Origin: Pelargonium nanum
Taxonomy: Eukaryota; Streptophyta; Magnoliopsida; Geraniales; Geraniaceae
Assembly (NCBI GenBank): GCA_036897485.1
Contig: JAYMTF010000122.1
Location: 1 to 51,630, forward strand
Length of the DNA stretch: 51,630 nucleotides
Direction of reading: 5' to 3'
Positions within the stretch are counted from its first letter, which is position 1. Each line of letters starts with the position of its first letter. The notes below the pieces were generated by a model that was not told where the DNA came from, did not search any database, and saw only the letters and a list, made by a program, of their open reading frames with translations. This document shows positions 10,574 through 22,240 of the stretch, one piece after another. The position numbers and the translations under genes were made by a program.

Positions 10574-12322
10574 GTTCAAATCTGAATTATTGGCTCTAAT
10601 TTATATACCAAAAAAGGTGACAACATTTAAAAGTTAATGAAATTCAAACAAGAAATAAAAATAAATAAAAAATAAAAACGATAGAAGATGGAAAGGTAAT
10701 ATAATCTTGTAGATGTAATAGTAACTTCACGTATGGTGTGCATTGTGCAAAATTTGTATGAGTAAAATGTGTATACATTTGTGAGAGTAGAGTTGTAATT
10801 TTATTTTTTATTTTTTTTATGAAGAAGAGTTGTAATTTTTCATTGTGGTGTAAGAGTGTGTTTTCATCTATAGGTAGAAATTTTATAAAAGCTGGAGTGT
10901 CTTATATGTCCAGATAAATTATAAATCTATTAAAAAAATGTAGCATTTTAGTTATTTATTTATCATCCACATTTTCTTGTTTGTTTTACCGATATGTACT
11001 CTTGATTGCTACTTAAGCCATAACCCAAAAACTAACAAGAGTTGACTCGTGTATTAAAATAATTTTGAAAATTTTGATTCACTAATGAAATTAGACCATT
11101 TTTCAAGATGAGTAACAAATTAATTATTTTAGACCCTCCTTCGCCTCCATCCTTTGCCGCCTCTGCTCTTCTCCTCCGCCGCCTCCGCCGACGCTCGCCA
11201 GATCTGCGTCATCTCCGGAGCTCGCGGAGCCGTGAAGCTCGTCGGAGGCTCATCAGATTCGCACGAGGAGCTCGTCGGAGCTCCCTCCTCCGCCCCTCTC
11301 CGTCCGCTTATCTCCTCCGACCCTCTCCGCTCCGCTCATCTCCTCTGACCCTCTCTGCTCCTCTCCGCCGCCGCTGCCTCTTTACCAAACACACAACCAC
11401 AGAAGAAGAGAGAGAGAGAGGGGTTTGAGTGTAAATTTAAAAAGTGCAGGGGTTAATAGTAAATTTATATTAATTTAATTAATTTTAAATCAATCAATAA
11501 GCGACACGTGTATCATTTTATTTAAATTAATATTAAAATACTTTAAATGCCACGTCATCCAAATTAAAATGTCACGTTGGCGCCACGTCACCTAACTAAC
11601 GGTTCCGTTAGGTCAAATGGGACCCGTGTGACCTATTTTTCTTTAGGACGGGGACTTTTGTGGCTTTTTTTAGTTGGAGACCTGGCCGGTGAGTTTCCAA
11701 TAGGTGGGGGTCTCCAGGGTATTAAACCCTTTTATTTTTTTTATCTTTCCTTTTAAGTTTTGTTAGCAAATGAACTTTATTAGATACAAGGAATATTCAT
11801 GTAATAAATTGATATACTATAACTAAATATTAAGAAAATGCATTATTTAAATATAAAATATCGATATTTAATACATATGCCTTAGAATTTGCACTGCATG
11901 TAAAATATATGACAATAAATTGAGTATTATTTAATTATTTATTTATTTGTATAATTTAAGATTAAATTTAAACAAATAAAAACTCCATATATTTAATACC
12001 ACACATATTTTATTGAAGTTAAAAAAAAAAACTTGAATATGAAAAATTCGATTCATTGTCCAATACTAATAGTATAAATTTGATAACTGACGGTCTTAAA
12101 AAATATTAATTTCTATTTTCAAAAAAAAAAAAAGAAGAAGAAGAAGAGAAATCATTCTCAATTTATTTCTCCTATCAACATTTCCATAATGATAATTCCA
12201 ATGTTGACCTCGCCTCGTTACTTCCATTGAACCACCAACGCGGTGTCACAATCGTAATAAATCCCAACCACCAGGTCAATCGTTTTCCATCCGTACATCT
12301 CGTGCAAACAACGCGAGAGCCC
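10574..12322. other. Spacer between the two phosphate-carrier copies
   Basis: The left part (10574-11100) holds the 3' UTR of copy 1 and AT-rich DNA. A GC-rich insert and its AT-rich partner occupy about 11100-11735 (own entry). From about 12180 the sequence matches the upstream region of copy 1 (GTTGACCT, TACTTCC, GTCACAATCGTAAT, CCAGGTCAA words), marking the left end of the duplicated unit. No gene was recognised. Confidence 0.6.
11100..11735. mobile_element. Possible non-autonomous element with a GC-rich core
   Basis: A sharply GC-rich block (about 11130-11400, rich in CTCCTCCGCC and GGAGCTC words) is followed by AT-rich DNA, CCACGTCA words and GGACCTGGCC/GGGGGTCTCCAGGG-type sequence ending near 11735. 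Blocks of this composition, unlike the surrounding 30% GC, are found in plant Mutator-type or similar non-autonomous elements. No inverted ends or coding homology could be confirmed. Confidence 0.35.
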
Positions 12323-12329
12323 TATAAAA
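12323..12329 (+). promoter_or_regulatory. TATA box of the second phosphate-carrier gene
   Basis: TATAAAA lies 145 bp before the ATG, in the same context as the TATA box of copy 1 (followed by GCGCAACACA). Confidence 0.7.
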
Positions 12330-12467
12330 GCCGCGCAACACACTTTCTTGCAGCCATTTGCAGGCAGCGAGAGATTTGGAGAGAACCTCTCTCTGTTCAT
12401 TTCCATTTCTTTTCGCTTTCTCTCCGATTTCTCTCCCAATTTCGCAGACCTCACCCACTCCTTTTCC

Positions 12468-15400
12468 ATGGCGTTTCCAGAATCTTCCAGACAATCTCTG
12501 ATCCCGAACTTCCTCTACTCCTCCTCTGCTAGGAGTCCCGCGCTCGACAAAATGCTCAACGCAAACCCTAGCGGCGTCTCTTCGCCGAGTCTCGATGCGC
12601 CTGCTCCGGCGAAGAGAGGCTTCCCGATTCCATCTCCGAGCGAGCCTCGCAAGATCGAGCTCTACTCTCCGACCTACTACGCAGCGTGTACCGCTGGTGG
12701 TATTCTCAGCTGCGGTCTCACTCACATGGCTGTCACTCCTCTTGACCTGGTCAAGTGTAACATGCAGGTTCGGTTTCTCTAGATCTGTTCAATTTGCCTT
12801 GGTTTGATGAAGTTACTGTTGCTGTTGCATTTTTTCTTGTTTGATTTGATCTATGAGCGTTATATGTTGCGAATGTGGTTGAGTTGACGGATAGGTATTT
12901 GTTTTGATATTTTCTATGGCCTAGATCTGAGGTTTATTGTAGCTACACAGTCCAGACACTAGAATCGTAGCTACTTTTTGTATGAGCAACACAAATTGTA
13001 CTGTACTGAGCAATTTGCCTTGATTTGATTTTGTTGTTGCATTTTTTTCTTGTTTGATTTGATCTATGCGATTTCTATGTTGTGAATGTGGTTAAATTGA
13101 CAGATAGGTTTTTGTTTGGATCTTTTCCATGGCTTAGATCTAAAGTTTATTGTGGTGTACTGCCTATACACTCTCCTGACACTAGAATCTTAGCTATACT
13201 TTGTATGAGCAACTTGCGGTCCTGTACTGTACCAAGCAATTTTGCCTTGATTTGATGATGTTGTTGCATTTTTTTCTTATTTGATGTATCTATGTGCTTT
13301 TTATGCTGCAATTGTGGTTAAGTCGGGGATAGATTTTCGTTTGGATATTTTCCATGGCTTGGATCTGAGGTTTATTCACTTTATTGTAGCTATATGCTCC
13401 AAGCACTAGAATCATAGGTACTATTTGTATGAGCAACTTGTGGTCATGTATTGTGCCGATCAATTTGCCTTGATTTGATGATGTTGTTGCATTTTATTTC
13501 TTGTTTGCTTTGATCTATGTACTTTTTATGCTGCGGATGCAGTTAAATTGACTGATTGGTTTTTGTTTGGATCTTTTATATGGCTTAGATCTGAGGTTAT
13601 TGTATGCGTACACTCCAAACACTAGAATCATAGCTGCGAGTTGTAGGAGCAAACACTCTGCCTTTTGTAGTTTCTTATAGTTTGGCTTTGATCAATATCA
13701 TACTGCAATGTTAATCTGTATGTTTGTTGCCTACATTTTGTGTTTAAGCTTGTCGGTTTATACAACAGTGTGTCACATGCATTGTTATTTTATTTTATTT
13801 GAAAGAGGATATTTAGTACGCTGCTCTTGAATTTCTTGAGAATATCAGAAATAAAGACAACTTTCTATTCGTTATATGTGAATCTTGGCCACTGTCATTT
13901 CAATTGACTTTTGTTTAAGTCTATTATATTTCTCATTGCTTTGAGGGTTATCTAATTTGATGCATCATGCTTTGAGGATGTTAATTGACATTGAGATGTT
14001 CAACTTTCTAGATTGACCCTGCTAAGTACAAGAGCATCTCCTCTGGTTTTGGAGTTTTGCTCAAGGAACAGGGAATTAAGGGCTTCTTCAGGGGATGGGT
14101 TCCCACTCTGCTGGGTTACAGTGCTCAGGGTGCCTGCAAGTTTGGATTCTATGAGTTCTTCAAGAAGACCTACTCTGATATTGCTGGACCAGAGTATGCT
14201 ACCAAGTACAAGACCTTGATCTACCTTGCTGGTTCTGCATCTGCTGAGGTGATTGCTGATATTGCTCTTTGCCCCTTTGAGGCAGTGAAGGTTAGAGTTC
14301 AAACTCAGCCTGGGTTTGCTAGAGGTATGGGAGATGGTTTCCCCAAGTTTGTCAGATCTGAGGGAGCTCTCGGGTATGCGATCTTTTTATTATTAATTTT
14401 TGTCATTTTTTGTATTTATACTTTAGTTTCTTAACATCATGATGAATTTGTAACATATACTTGGAAATCACTGCAGATTGTACAAGGGTATCGTTCCACT
14501 CTGGGGGCGTCAAATTCCATGTAAGTTGAGCATTATGTTCCAGTTTTATTATTGATATGTTTGCTCGCTCATGGACTTGATATTTTATTTTTCTTCTCAA
14601 CGCGCTGATGGATTATAGTGTGCTCCTATAATTTTCTTTAGGCTCGCTGACTCCCACTTTTGAAATATTTTTTATAATTCACGCTATTATTGAATATATA
14701 GCTATGTTGGTGCAAATTTTTTTTTTTTTTTTTGTGTTTTATTGTGTGTGTGTCCATATCTTAACTTCCTGTTTTCGTGCTCCCTTTTTTCCTTGGCTTG
14801 TGGTTTTTTTGACTTGTCACATTGGATCATTTGTTACCTACTCGTTCGGAAAAAAAATATATAAAGCATTTTGAGACAAATTTACCTCCAACTTTTTTCT
14901 TAATGATCTTCATGTTAACCCAACTTTTCATGTTTAGATCCTTTGATTTATATACATGCAATATGAATGGTAGAAGGATAAATTCGTGCAGTAGGACTTG
15001 TTATTGAGTTAATTTAGGCATGTATATTCAATATTTCCTACAATCTTATATTTGGTCTTACTATTTGTCACTCTGAGAGTCTGAGTTACTGGAATTGCAT
15101 AAGGTGGTATGGTTATAGTGTTCTTGCAAATGCATTTGCTCATGTTCTTCTGATTTTGCATATTTTTTACTTCCTTGAGGTTGCTAGCAATGTTTAACAT
15201 GATTTTAAACTTTTTCAGACACCATGATGAAATTCGCATCATTTGAGACCATCGTGGAGATGCTCTACAAGCACGCCATTCCCCAACCCAAGGACCAGTG
15301 CAGCAAGTCTATGCAGCTCGGTGTCAGTTTTGCTGGTGGATACATCGCTGGTGTTTTATGTGCTATCGTGTCTCACCCTGCTGACAATCTGGTCTCTTTC

Positions 15401-16099
15401 CTCAACAACGCCAAAGGAGCAACTGTCGGTGATGTGAGTGCCTAATTTGAAGCTCGTTTTCCTTGAATGTCCCGGCTCGAATTCTGGTTTGACTTTTCTT
15501 TTGACTTGATGTGCAGGCTGTGAAGAAGATAGGACTAATGGGTCTCTTCACTCGCGGACTTCCTCTCAGGATCGTCATGATCGGAACTCTCACCGGAGCC
15601 CAGTGGGGTATCTACGACGCATTCAAAGTTTCTGTTGGACTGTAAGTTCACCTCCGACTCTAACATATTAGATAATGGTCTGTTTGGTTTCTTAAATTGG
15701 AGTCAAATCTAATGTTTGGATGTACAAAAGAATTGGATTTGGATTTGACTCAAATCCAATTGGGTTCAAAACTATACCCGGCAATTCAGGCTGGGCCAAA
15801 AACTCACATTCTTAGTTTGCTACTTTTTATCGGCCCTACCTTATCTCTCACTAAGTGACAAGGCACTTTAGGACTTGTAAAAACTAGTTAGATGAAAACA
15901 CGTGTGTTTTTTTGCCGGGCCTGTTGAGGCCCATGACCCGCATTGTCTAGTATATTCAAAACTTAGAATTTCAAATTATATACACAGTTTTTTTGTGCTC
16001 TCTTGTTGTGTGGCTTTGCTAATTGATTATTTTCCCTTTTTTTTTAGGCCAACTACTGGCGGTCCTGCTCCAGCTGCTGTTCCTGCTGCCAAGGAGTAA
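12468..16099 (+). CDS. PHT3: Mitochondrial phosphate carrier, tandem copy 2
   Basis: Six exons: 12468-12767, 14012-14373, 14477-14520, 15219-15433, 15517-15641 and 16048-16099, total 1098 nt and 365 residues. Exons 1-5 have exactly the same lengths as in copy 1 (300, 362, 44, 215, 125 nt), so the pair arose by tandem duplication with a period of 4872 bp from ATG to ATG. The mitochondrial-carrier signatures are [20 protein letters not shown] and HPADNLVSF, and the protein ends PAAVPAAKE. Residues at variable sites look like the usual plant form ([20 protein letters not shown]), so this copy probably keeps the ancestral role of phosphate import for ATP synthesis. Introns differ strongly in length from copy 1; the first intron carries a tandem array. 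Confidence 0.96.
12789..13665. repeat. Four-unit tandem array of about 221-228 bp in intron 1 of phosphate carrier copy 2
   Basis: TTTGCCTTG(A/G)TTTGAT recurs at about 12793, 13014, 13242 and 13464. Each unit continues with GTTGTTGCATTTT, TTTGATCTATG, ATAGGTTTTTGTTTGGAT-type, TGGCTTAGATCTGAGG, ACACTAGAATCNTAGCT and TTGTATGAGCAAC words. Intron 1 of copy 1 holds a single related stretch at about 8037-8130 (CTTAAATCTGAGATTTATAG, GTAGCTATACAGGAATCATA). Confidence 0.92.
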
Positions 16100-17487
16100 G
16101 TTTCTGGGTTGTCATTTCTTGTTACATGGCGTATTCTTTTGCGCTCAAAACTCGGTTCAATTTTTCTGACATTAACGTGCGGGCATATATGAGGATGGTT
16201 TTGGTATAATCCTAATCCTAATCCTCAGAGGACTTTTTGTAGTTAGATATCAGTATGGCATATTTTCCCCATGAAAATAATGGGCATAGGGGATTGACAT
16301 TTTTCTGCTCCGAAACTTGAACTTGGGATTTGCAGTTACATTCAGATATAAATTTCATGTTATATTGGAAAGCCATTGTGCTGCTATTTGTTTTTCTCCT
16401 TTCATTGATTACTTGCTTTTACATCTTCTGTGAGCTGCTTCATATATACGTATACTCCCTTAAATATTTTATCCTTTTAACTTCTTTTTTTGCACCAAAA
16501 CTTGGGATTTCACACATTCAGATATAAATTTCTTGTTATATTTGAAGACAATTCTATGATTGTGCTTCGAAATATGCTTTGAAGTGACTTTTTCTAAAGA
16601 AGATTGTTTCAAAGTAGGTGTCTATTTTAACTTTTTCGTTAGGTATACACACGAATTACTTATAATATCTTTATTATTAAAATCAAATTCTCTCTCACGA
16701 TTTGAATAGCACATTCGTTGTGAGATGAATGAATTATTTACAGAAAAAACACTTCAATAGGATATTTAAACAATTTTTTATGATTTTAATTTATATATTA
16801 TTCTAGAATTTTTAGATATAAATATGCATTGTTACTATTGTTCGTTCTGAAAAGATGTATGAAATGTTAAAAAATTCTCTCAATCGGACATCCAAGCACC
16901 ATGTTAGTGCGAAAAAGTGGGAATCTTATTTCATCAAATATAAGTGTATGAGCAATGGAACGAGATTCAGAATGAGTGAGTTATAATTTAAACACCATCA
17001 ATGAAAATTCATTGTTCTCATCCTTCATTTTCTAAACAAAAATGTTAATCCAAACACTAGTACAAGACAAAAATGGTTTATAGTTGATTTATGATTTAGT
17101 TATCTGAGTTTTACAATAAAATCTGAAATCTATTATTGTTTATCAAATCTGAATTGCACCTCTATGCTATAACCAAAAGGCACATGTGACAAACCTGCAT
17201 AAAATGTATCAAATTTTATGGTAAAGGCACCACTAAAACCTCAACTCTTGAAAATGCAATTAAATGGCGTTTTGAGGCATCATAAATATTCCCTCCCGCA
17301 ATATCAACTAACCCTTCAATAGGAACCCCCAGAAACTGCAATGATTACAAATAATAAACCAAAGAATTGAGTTCTTGACTCTAATATACAATACCTGTTT
17401 CTCCTTCGTCCGTCGTTATTGTAATCTAGAATCCTCGGACTCGGGATGTGAAACAGATAAGGGATTCGGGTAATTCAGCAGAGTTCG
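16100..17487. other. Intergenic region between phosphate carrier copy 2 and V-ATPase C (tail to tail)
   Basis: AT-rich sequence including both 3' UTRs. The word TTGGGATTTNCACA-TTCAGATATAAATTTC appears in two similar forms near 16323 and 16502, a weak local duplication. No gene was recognised. Confidence 0.5.
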
Positions 17488-20400
17488 TCAAGCAAGGTTG
17501 ATTGTAAATGAAACATAAGGGTGTGCATCGGCATCACCTCCTAAACCGGCCATCCCTGCTCCGACCTCATCTTCCGATTTCCAGAATGTGCTGCATTGAA
17601 ACCACCCGTCAATAGATAGATAATAATGTATCATGAACGAGGACATCGGATAGCAAAGAAATATGTCGAAATATATTGGAAAAGAAGATGACTTGCCTGT
17701 TTCTACTGTCGCACAATCCTTCAAGGATAGAGCGTACTTTCTTTTCACCTTTCAGAGTTGGAGCTACTACAGATGCCTGATAAACAACGGCCAATCAGTC
17801 AACTACTCGATCAAAACTTGAAAGTCACAGAGAAAAGTTAGGGTCCATATATATACATACCAAGAAAGACGGTGGCAATCCGTATCTCAGAATGCTCTCT
17901 GTAAATATACGCACAGCACAAAAGTGCATCCACGAGCTGAAAACCTGCGGGTGAAAAATCAATCAATCGATACCTCCCTCTAACTGGTAAAGCACAGGAC
18001 ACAAGACACTCGTTTTTGGACAGACGGAGTAATAGAAGTGTGACACGAAACAATGATAAAAGAAATAAGAGACACGAAAAAAAGGAGTTAATTACCTCTC
18101 CGTAACTGGTATAGCACCACTGCAGAAGAGAGTTTCTCATACTTTCCTGGTCATTCATCAATTTTTGGAGCTCCTGCTTCCGGCTCTCCTGAGCTTCTGG
18201 ACTATACTCAAAATCCCGAATCTGGGATTGCATTATAAACAGACAGAGAAACGCTAATTAGAGATTCACCGGCAACCTAGACACTTCACACACACACAAA
18301 CAAAAACAAAAAAAGGAAAAGTGACCAGCTAAGTCCATTAACTTTCAAGTAGTCACCAAAATAGTCCCTGAAATTTTTTGGTCAATTTTTAGTCCATGAC
18401 ATTATCTGCATGGTGTTGGCATGGCATTTAAAAATTTGATAAAAAACATCTATGTGGCGCCAATGTGGCATTTAAAATAAATCTCAAAGTCAACGGCAAA
18501 TAAATTGTAACTAACGATAGGGACTAAATTGACTCAAACTAAAAGTTAAAGGACTAGATCAGTGACTTTGTGAAAGTTCGTGTGAGACTTCTGGCAAGTA
18601 GATTTCAATTGGTATTGAAGTGAAAACTGAAGAGAACATATGGCTGTAAGAGTAAAACAAAAGATAAAAGAATGTGTGTCAAGATTGATATATACTGACT
18701 TGGAAGCCCTTTTCCCGAGCACTTGTTCTGAAATTGTCAGCAACTCGACTAAATAGAGTCACTGTATAGAGAGCATATTCATTATCCTCAAACAACAACT
18801 TGGAAGACCTGGGCACCTGAAAGAGTGAAAACTAGCTAATCAAACATACATAGAATACTAAACAAAAGCTAGTGTAATTCAGTAACTTAAGTAGCGTTTG
18901 GTGTTAAAATTAAATAAATAAATAAAATTAAAAATAAAAATAAAATAAAAAACTTGTTCAAGAATGATAATATCCCTACTCTTCATGTTTGGATTAAGAC
19001 TTTTTGGTCATGAAAATGTGTTTGAAATGAGAATCTCATTTCCATTCCAAATTTTTTAATCCAAACGTTACCTTGTAGTTTTCAAAACATGATAAGCCCG
19101 GGGTTTATCAACCACCCTCGCTCGTATAATCTAGGAAAACACTCCCTCCATCCCAAAATAAGTGTCCTGATTCTTTTATATTTTGTCCCAAAATGAGTGT
19201 TTTCTTTCTTTTTTAAGAAGATGCATGAAATACCAATAATTTCTCAATAATAAGTTAGTTAGTATCTCTCATGTTTGTCACAACAAATGCCCATAAGTAT
19301 ATACAAGAGAAAGTGTACAACACTAACTTATTCTTATCTTTTTCACAAATTGGAAACGAACACTTATTTTGGGACTGAGGGAGTAGTAACTGAATTTAGG
19401 ATTTTCAAGTTAAAAAAGCCTTACCACATAGTTAGTCAAGGTTTCGTAGCTGGACAACCAATCCTTCTGTGAGTACTTGGGGACGATAGCAAGGAGGGTC
19501 ACCAGGTGTTCTGAGGAAACAATATCCTCTGGTTTCACTAGATTGGAAAGATCCCGGACAGCCAAGCTGAAGTAGGCAAAGAGTTAGGGGCGCCTAAGAC
19601 AATACACATTTTACTAGTATACACTAAGTCTTCAGCCAGACTTAAACAACCCTTAAAATAAAAATAAAATAAATGATATACCTTCCACTTTGCTTTCTAT
19701 TAATAGCATTGAGCTGACCACGGACATTGTTATACTCAGCAACACGAACCTAACATAGGAGACAAAGCCGTAAGACTCAAACATCCAATTAAATCTACCA
19801 CAATAGAAGTCAACACAGAATATGCAACTCTCATGTAATATTTGGGCCAAGAAGAGACACGGAATAGCTGACACTGACAACATCTAAGCAAAAGAATACA
19901 CAATTCTGCGTGAAGATGTGAACAAATACTGTTTCAGCTGGAAGCTAAGATTCATAGAGGTATCACAATACGCTTAGTCTCTTACAACAGCAGTCTTAAG
20001 CATAATAACCAAGAATAAAGAATCGAAAAAAAGAAGAAAAACAATATGGAATAAAAGGTTACCTTGAGATCATCCTCGATCTTTGCAACTAGGGAATGAA
20101 TGCAATCCACAACCTCCCTCAAAGGTGACATTGTAGGGTACTTAGCCTCGTCCCAAACAAACCTTCCATCACATAATCAAAATACTAATCAATATTTCGC
20201 TCAACCATTTATAATCCAAAATTGACGGAAGTGTCACTCACCTAGTTAGATATGAATCAACTGGTACACCATCAACAGAGAGAGCACCACTCGCATCCCC
20301 TGAAGCTCTCTCCAATTCATCAATTTGTCTCTTGATCTTGCTCGATGTTGCTTCCAAAAAGGTATTTGACTGCACGTTACCTTAACTCCGTAAAAATCTA

Positions 20401-21492
20401 GTTATCTCTACCGAAATAACAGATCCAAAAATGAAAAGCGAATCCAGATTGGAGGAAGTAACATTCAACAGATAAATCAAACACGCATCACATTCAATAA
20501 CTCCAGTTCATCACAAAGCAATTAATAAAATATTTATAGAACACACGCACAAGCACATGTATATCATTTTCAGAACTCGATTTGAACTCATCAAGTCACA
20601 GTTAAATAAATCCACTAACTAAACACAGCAATTTCAGTACAAACCTCACAAGATTAACTACAAACAGAATGCATCATGCTCGGCAGATCAACAAAAATAT
20701 ATAAAAATGGAGGAATAGGAGGAAGTTACATTCAACAAATCAACCACACAAACATCACACTCCATAGTTCCAATTTTATCACCAAAACAATTCATAAAAT
20801 ATGTATCATATACATACACATACACACATATCACACTTCAATACATCCGCTAACTAGATACAGTGATTTCAGTTAACATCAAACATATTGCATCATGCTT
20901 GTAGGATCAGAAAAAATTAAAATAAACTGGAGGAATAGAAGTTACATTCAACCGATAAACCACACACACATCACATTTCATAACAATTCATTAAATATGT
21001 ATGATATACGTACTTACATATATATGTGTGTGTGTAGAGAGAGAGAGCTTGACTCTAATTCATCAGGTCACAATTCAATTAATCCGCTAACCAAACACAT
21101 GATTTCAGTCCAAAATGAACATCACACAGATCGCATCATGCTCGGCGGATCGATGAATTCGAAAACAACAACTAGAAATGCGAAATTCGGATTCGACTCT
21201 TCAACAAAAATTACCTTCAACAGATCATCGCTGAGCGCGAGGAGAGAATCAAGCGTTCCAACACGGAGATTAGGTATATTAAACTGCGAATTCAACCAAA
21301 TAGACATGATAAAGAGCGAGAAATTGAAAGTTCCAGTTAATGAGCATCAGATCTAGTTGAAATGCAGAGAAACAGTACTCGGTAGAGCAGAGTCTCGAAC
21401 GAATGTTTGGAGATTTGCTCTTGCAGCTTGGACCACATAGACGCAGCAGAGCCATGAACCGGCAGAGACACCACCCAGTACTTGCTCGCCAT
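17488..21492 (-). CDS. VHA-C: V-type proton ATPase subunit C (DET3 orthologue)
   Basis: Eleven exons on the minus strand: 21492-21379, 21283-21215, 20369-20242, 20162-20063, 19749-19682, 19566-19425, 18816-18700, 18221-18096, 17944-17861, 17776-17697 and 17590-17488, total 1131 nt and 376 residues, the usual plant length (about 375). The start reads MASKYWVVSLPVHGSAAS and the end HPYVSFTINLA; in between FNIPNLRVGTLDSLLALSDD, DGVPVDSYLTRFVWDEAKYP and LLQWCYTSYGEVFSSWMHF match the family closely. Subunit C joins the V1 catalytic sector to the stator of the vacuolar/TGN proton pump and controls assembly; Arabidopsis det3 mutants are dwarfed and de-etiolated. Intron 10 starts with GC instead of GT. 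Intron 3 ends in a purine-rich GATGGAAG acceptor. A TATAAATA box lies about 100 bp upstream. Confidence 0.97.
18319..18570. mobile_element. Inverted-repeat MITE in V-ATPase C intron 7
   Basis: The left end AAGTGACC..CTAAGTCCATTAACTTT returns inverted at the right end as AAAGTTAAAGGACTAGATCAGTGACTTT-like sequence. The inside has AAATAGTCCCTGAA, GGCATGGCATTTAAAA and GCCAATGTGGCATTTAAAA words, as in the widespread plant 'tagtccctgaactt' repeats. It has no coding capacity. Confidence 0.7.
19142..19383. mobile_element. Stowaway-like (Tc1/mariner) MITE in V-ATPase C intron 6
   Basis: The ends are CTCCCTCCATCCCAAAATAA (left) and TTATTTTGGGACTGAGGGAG (right), followed by TA. This is the typical Stowaway terminal inverted repeat. 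The left TA target base pair is changed to CA. The interior is AT-rich and non-coding. Confidence 0.9.
20425..21240. repeat. Degenerate tandem array (about 3-4 units, 216-269 bp) in V-ATPase C intron 2
   Basis: GCATCATGCT recurs at about 20671, 20890 and 21133, and (A/C)TTCAAC(A/C)GATNA at about 20462, 20729, 20945 and 21214. The last copy is not intron only: its TTACCTTCAACAGATCAT is the end of exon 2 with the splice donor. The array therefore seems to have grown by copying the exon 2/intron 2 border. Confidence 0.82.
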
Positions 21493-21590
21493 TGGAGCTT
21501 CTTCTTCTTCTCTTCGGAGAGAGAGAGCTATTTGGCTATGGCGGAGATCAGAATCAGAAACTCGGTAATTTTGAGATTTTGTTTTTTCTG

Positions 21591-21598
21591 TATTTATA
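21591..21598 (-). promoter_or_regulatory. Putative TATA box of V-ATPase C
   Basis: On the minus strand the sequence reads TATAAATA, about 100 bp before the ATG at 21492, a usual distance for a plant gene with a short 5' UTR. Confidence 0.5.
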
Positions 21599-21599
21599 T

Positions 21600-22194
21600 T
21601 CGGTCCGGAAAGTATTGGGAAACCAATAAGGTAATGCCGCGTCAGCACTGAAAATTATGGGACCCGTGTAAATGCTTTAGAATATGATTAATGATAATTT
21701 AAATAAATGAGTAAATATGCTATATTATAAAGTAGAGAATGTAGGTTGAGTTCATAACTACTTTTTGTAATAATGAAAATAATTCTAATTCATATGTTTC
21801 AGTGTGATTGAAAAATTATTTATGCATAAATGGTCATGTACGTGATCATGTGTGATATTTTCACTCTGTCTCGCCTTATATTATCATGTACACATTATTT
21901 TTATAGACATTATCAGCAATACTAAAATAATTGTTCGAACTCAAGACGCTTCTCAAATTTTAAATCGTATTTTAATTGTTGTGTTATATTTATATTTATC
22001 CTGTTTCAAAATGAGCAATTTTGAAAAATAATAGAAAAAAAATTATTTTTATTTTTAATATTATTGTGAAATTACTAGGAAGTTTCCTAACAAAAACCAA
22101 TAGTGCACTCATTCATGCACATGAAACAAAAAATCTTCGCTTTGTTTTATACTCATTAATTGTGTGAAGCCCAATATTAATACAAAATGTAAAT
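21600..22194. other. Intergenic, AT-rich, upstream of V-ATPase C
   Basis: This is probably the V-ATPase C promoter region. No gene, clear repeat or transposon end was seen. Confidence 0.4.
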
Positions 22195-22221
22195 AAGCCC
22201 AAGCCCAAGCCCAAGCCCAAG
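22195..22221. repeat. Hexamer microsatellite (AAGCCC)n next to tRNA-Lys
   Basis: Four and a half copies of AAGCCC lie 20 bp beyond the 3' end of the tRNA gene. Confidence 0.9.
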
Positions 22222-22232
22222 AAAAAGAAAAA
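22222..22232 (-). terminator. RNA polymerase III terminator of tRNA-Lys
   Basis: Reading the minus strand, two T5 runs (TTTTTCTTTTT) lie 9-19 bp after the tRNA 3' end, as expected for Pol III stop signals. Confidence 0.75.
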
Positions 22233-22240
22233 GAGAATCA

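Noticed and set aside
11108-11428. A 106-residue Arg/Ser/Leu-rich frame in the GC-rich block
   Set aside because: Low-complexity product of CTCC repeats; no start context, domain or splice signals support a gene.
12276-12725. Minus-strand frames opposite exon 1 of both phosphate carriers (also 7455-7853)
   Set aside because: They mirror the coding exon and carry no recognisable domain.
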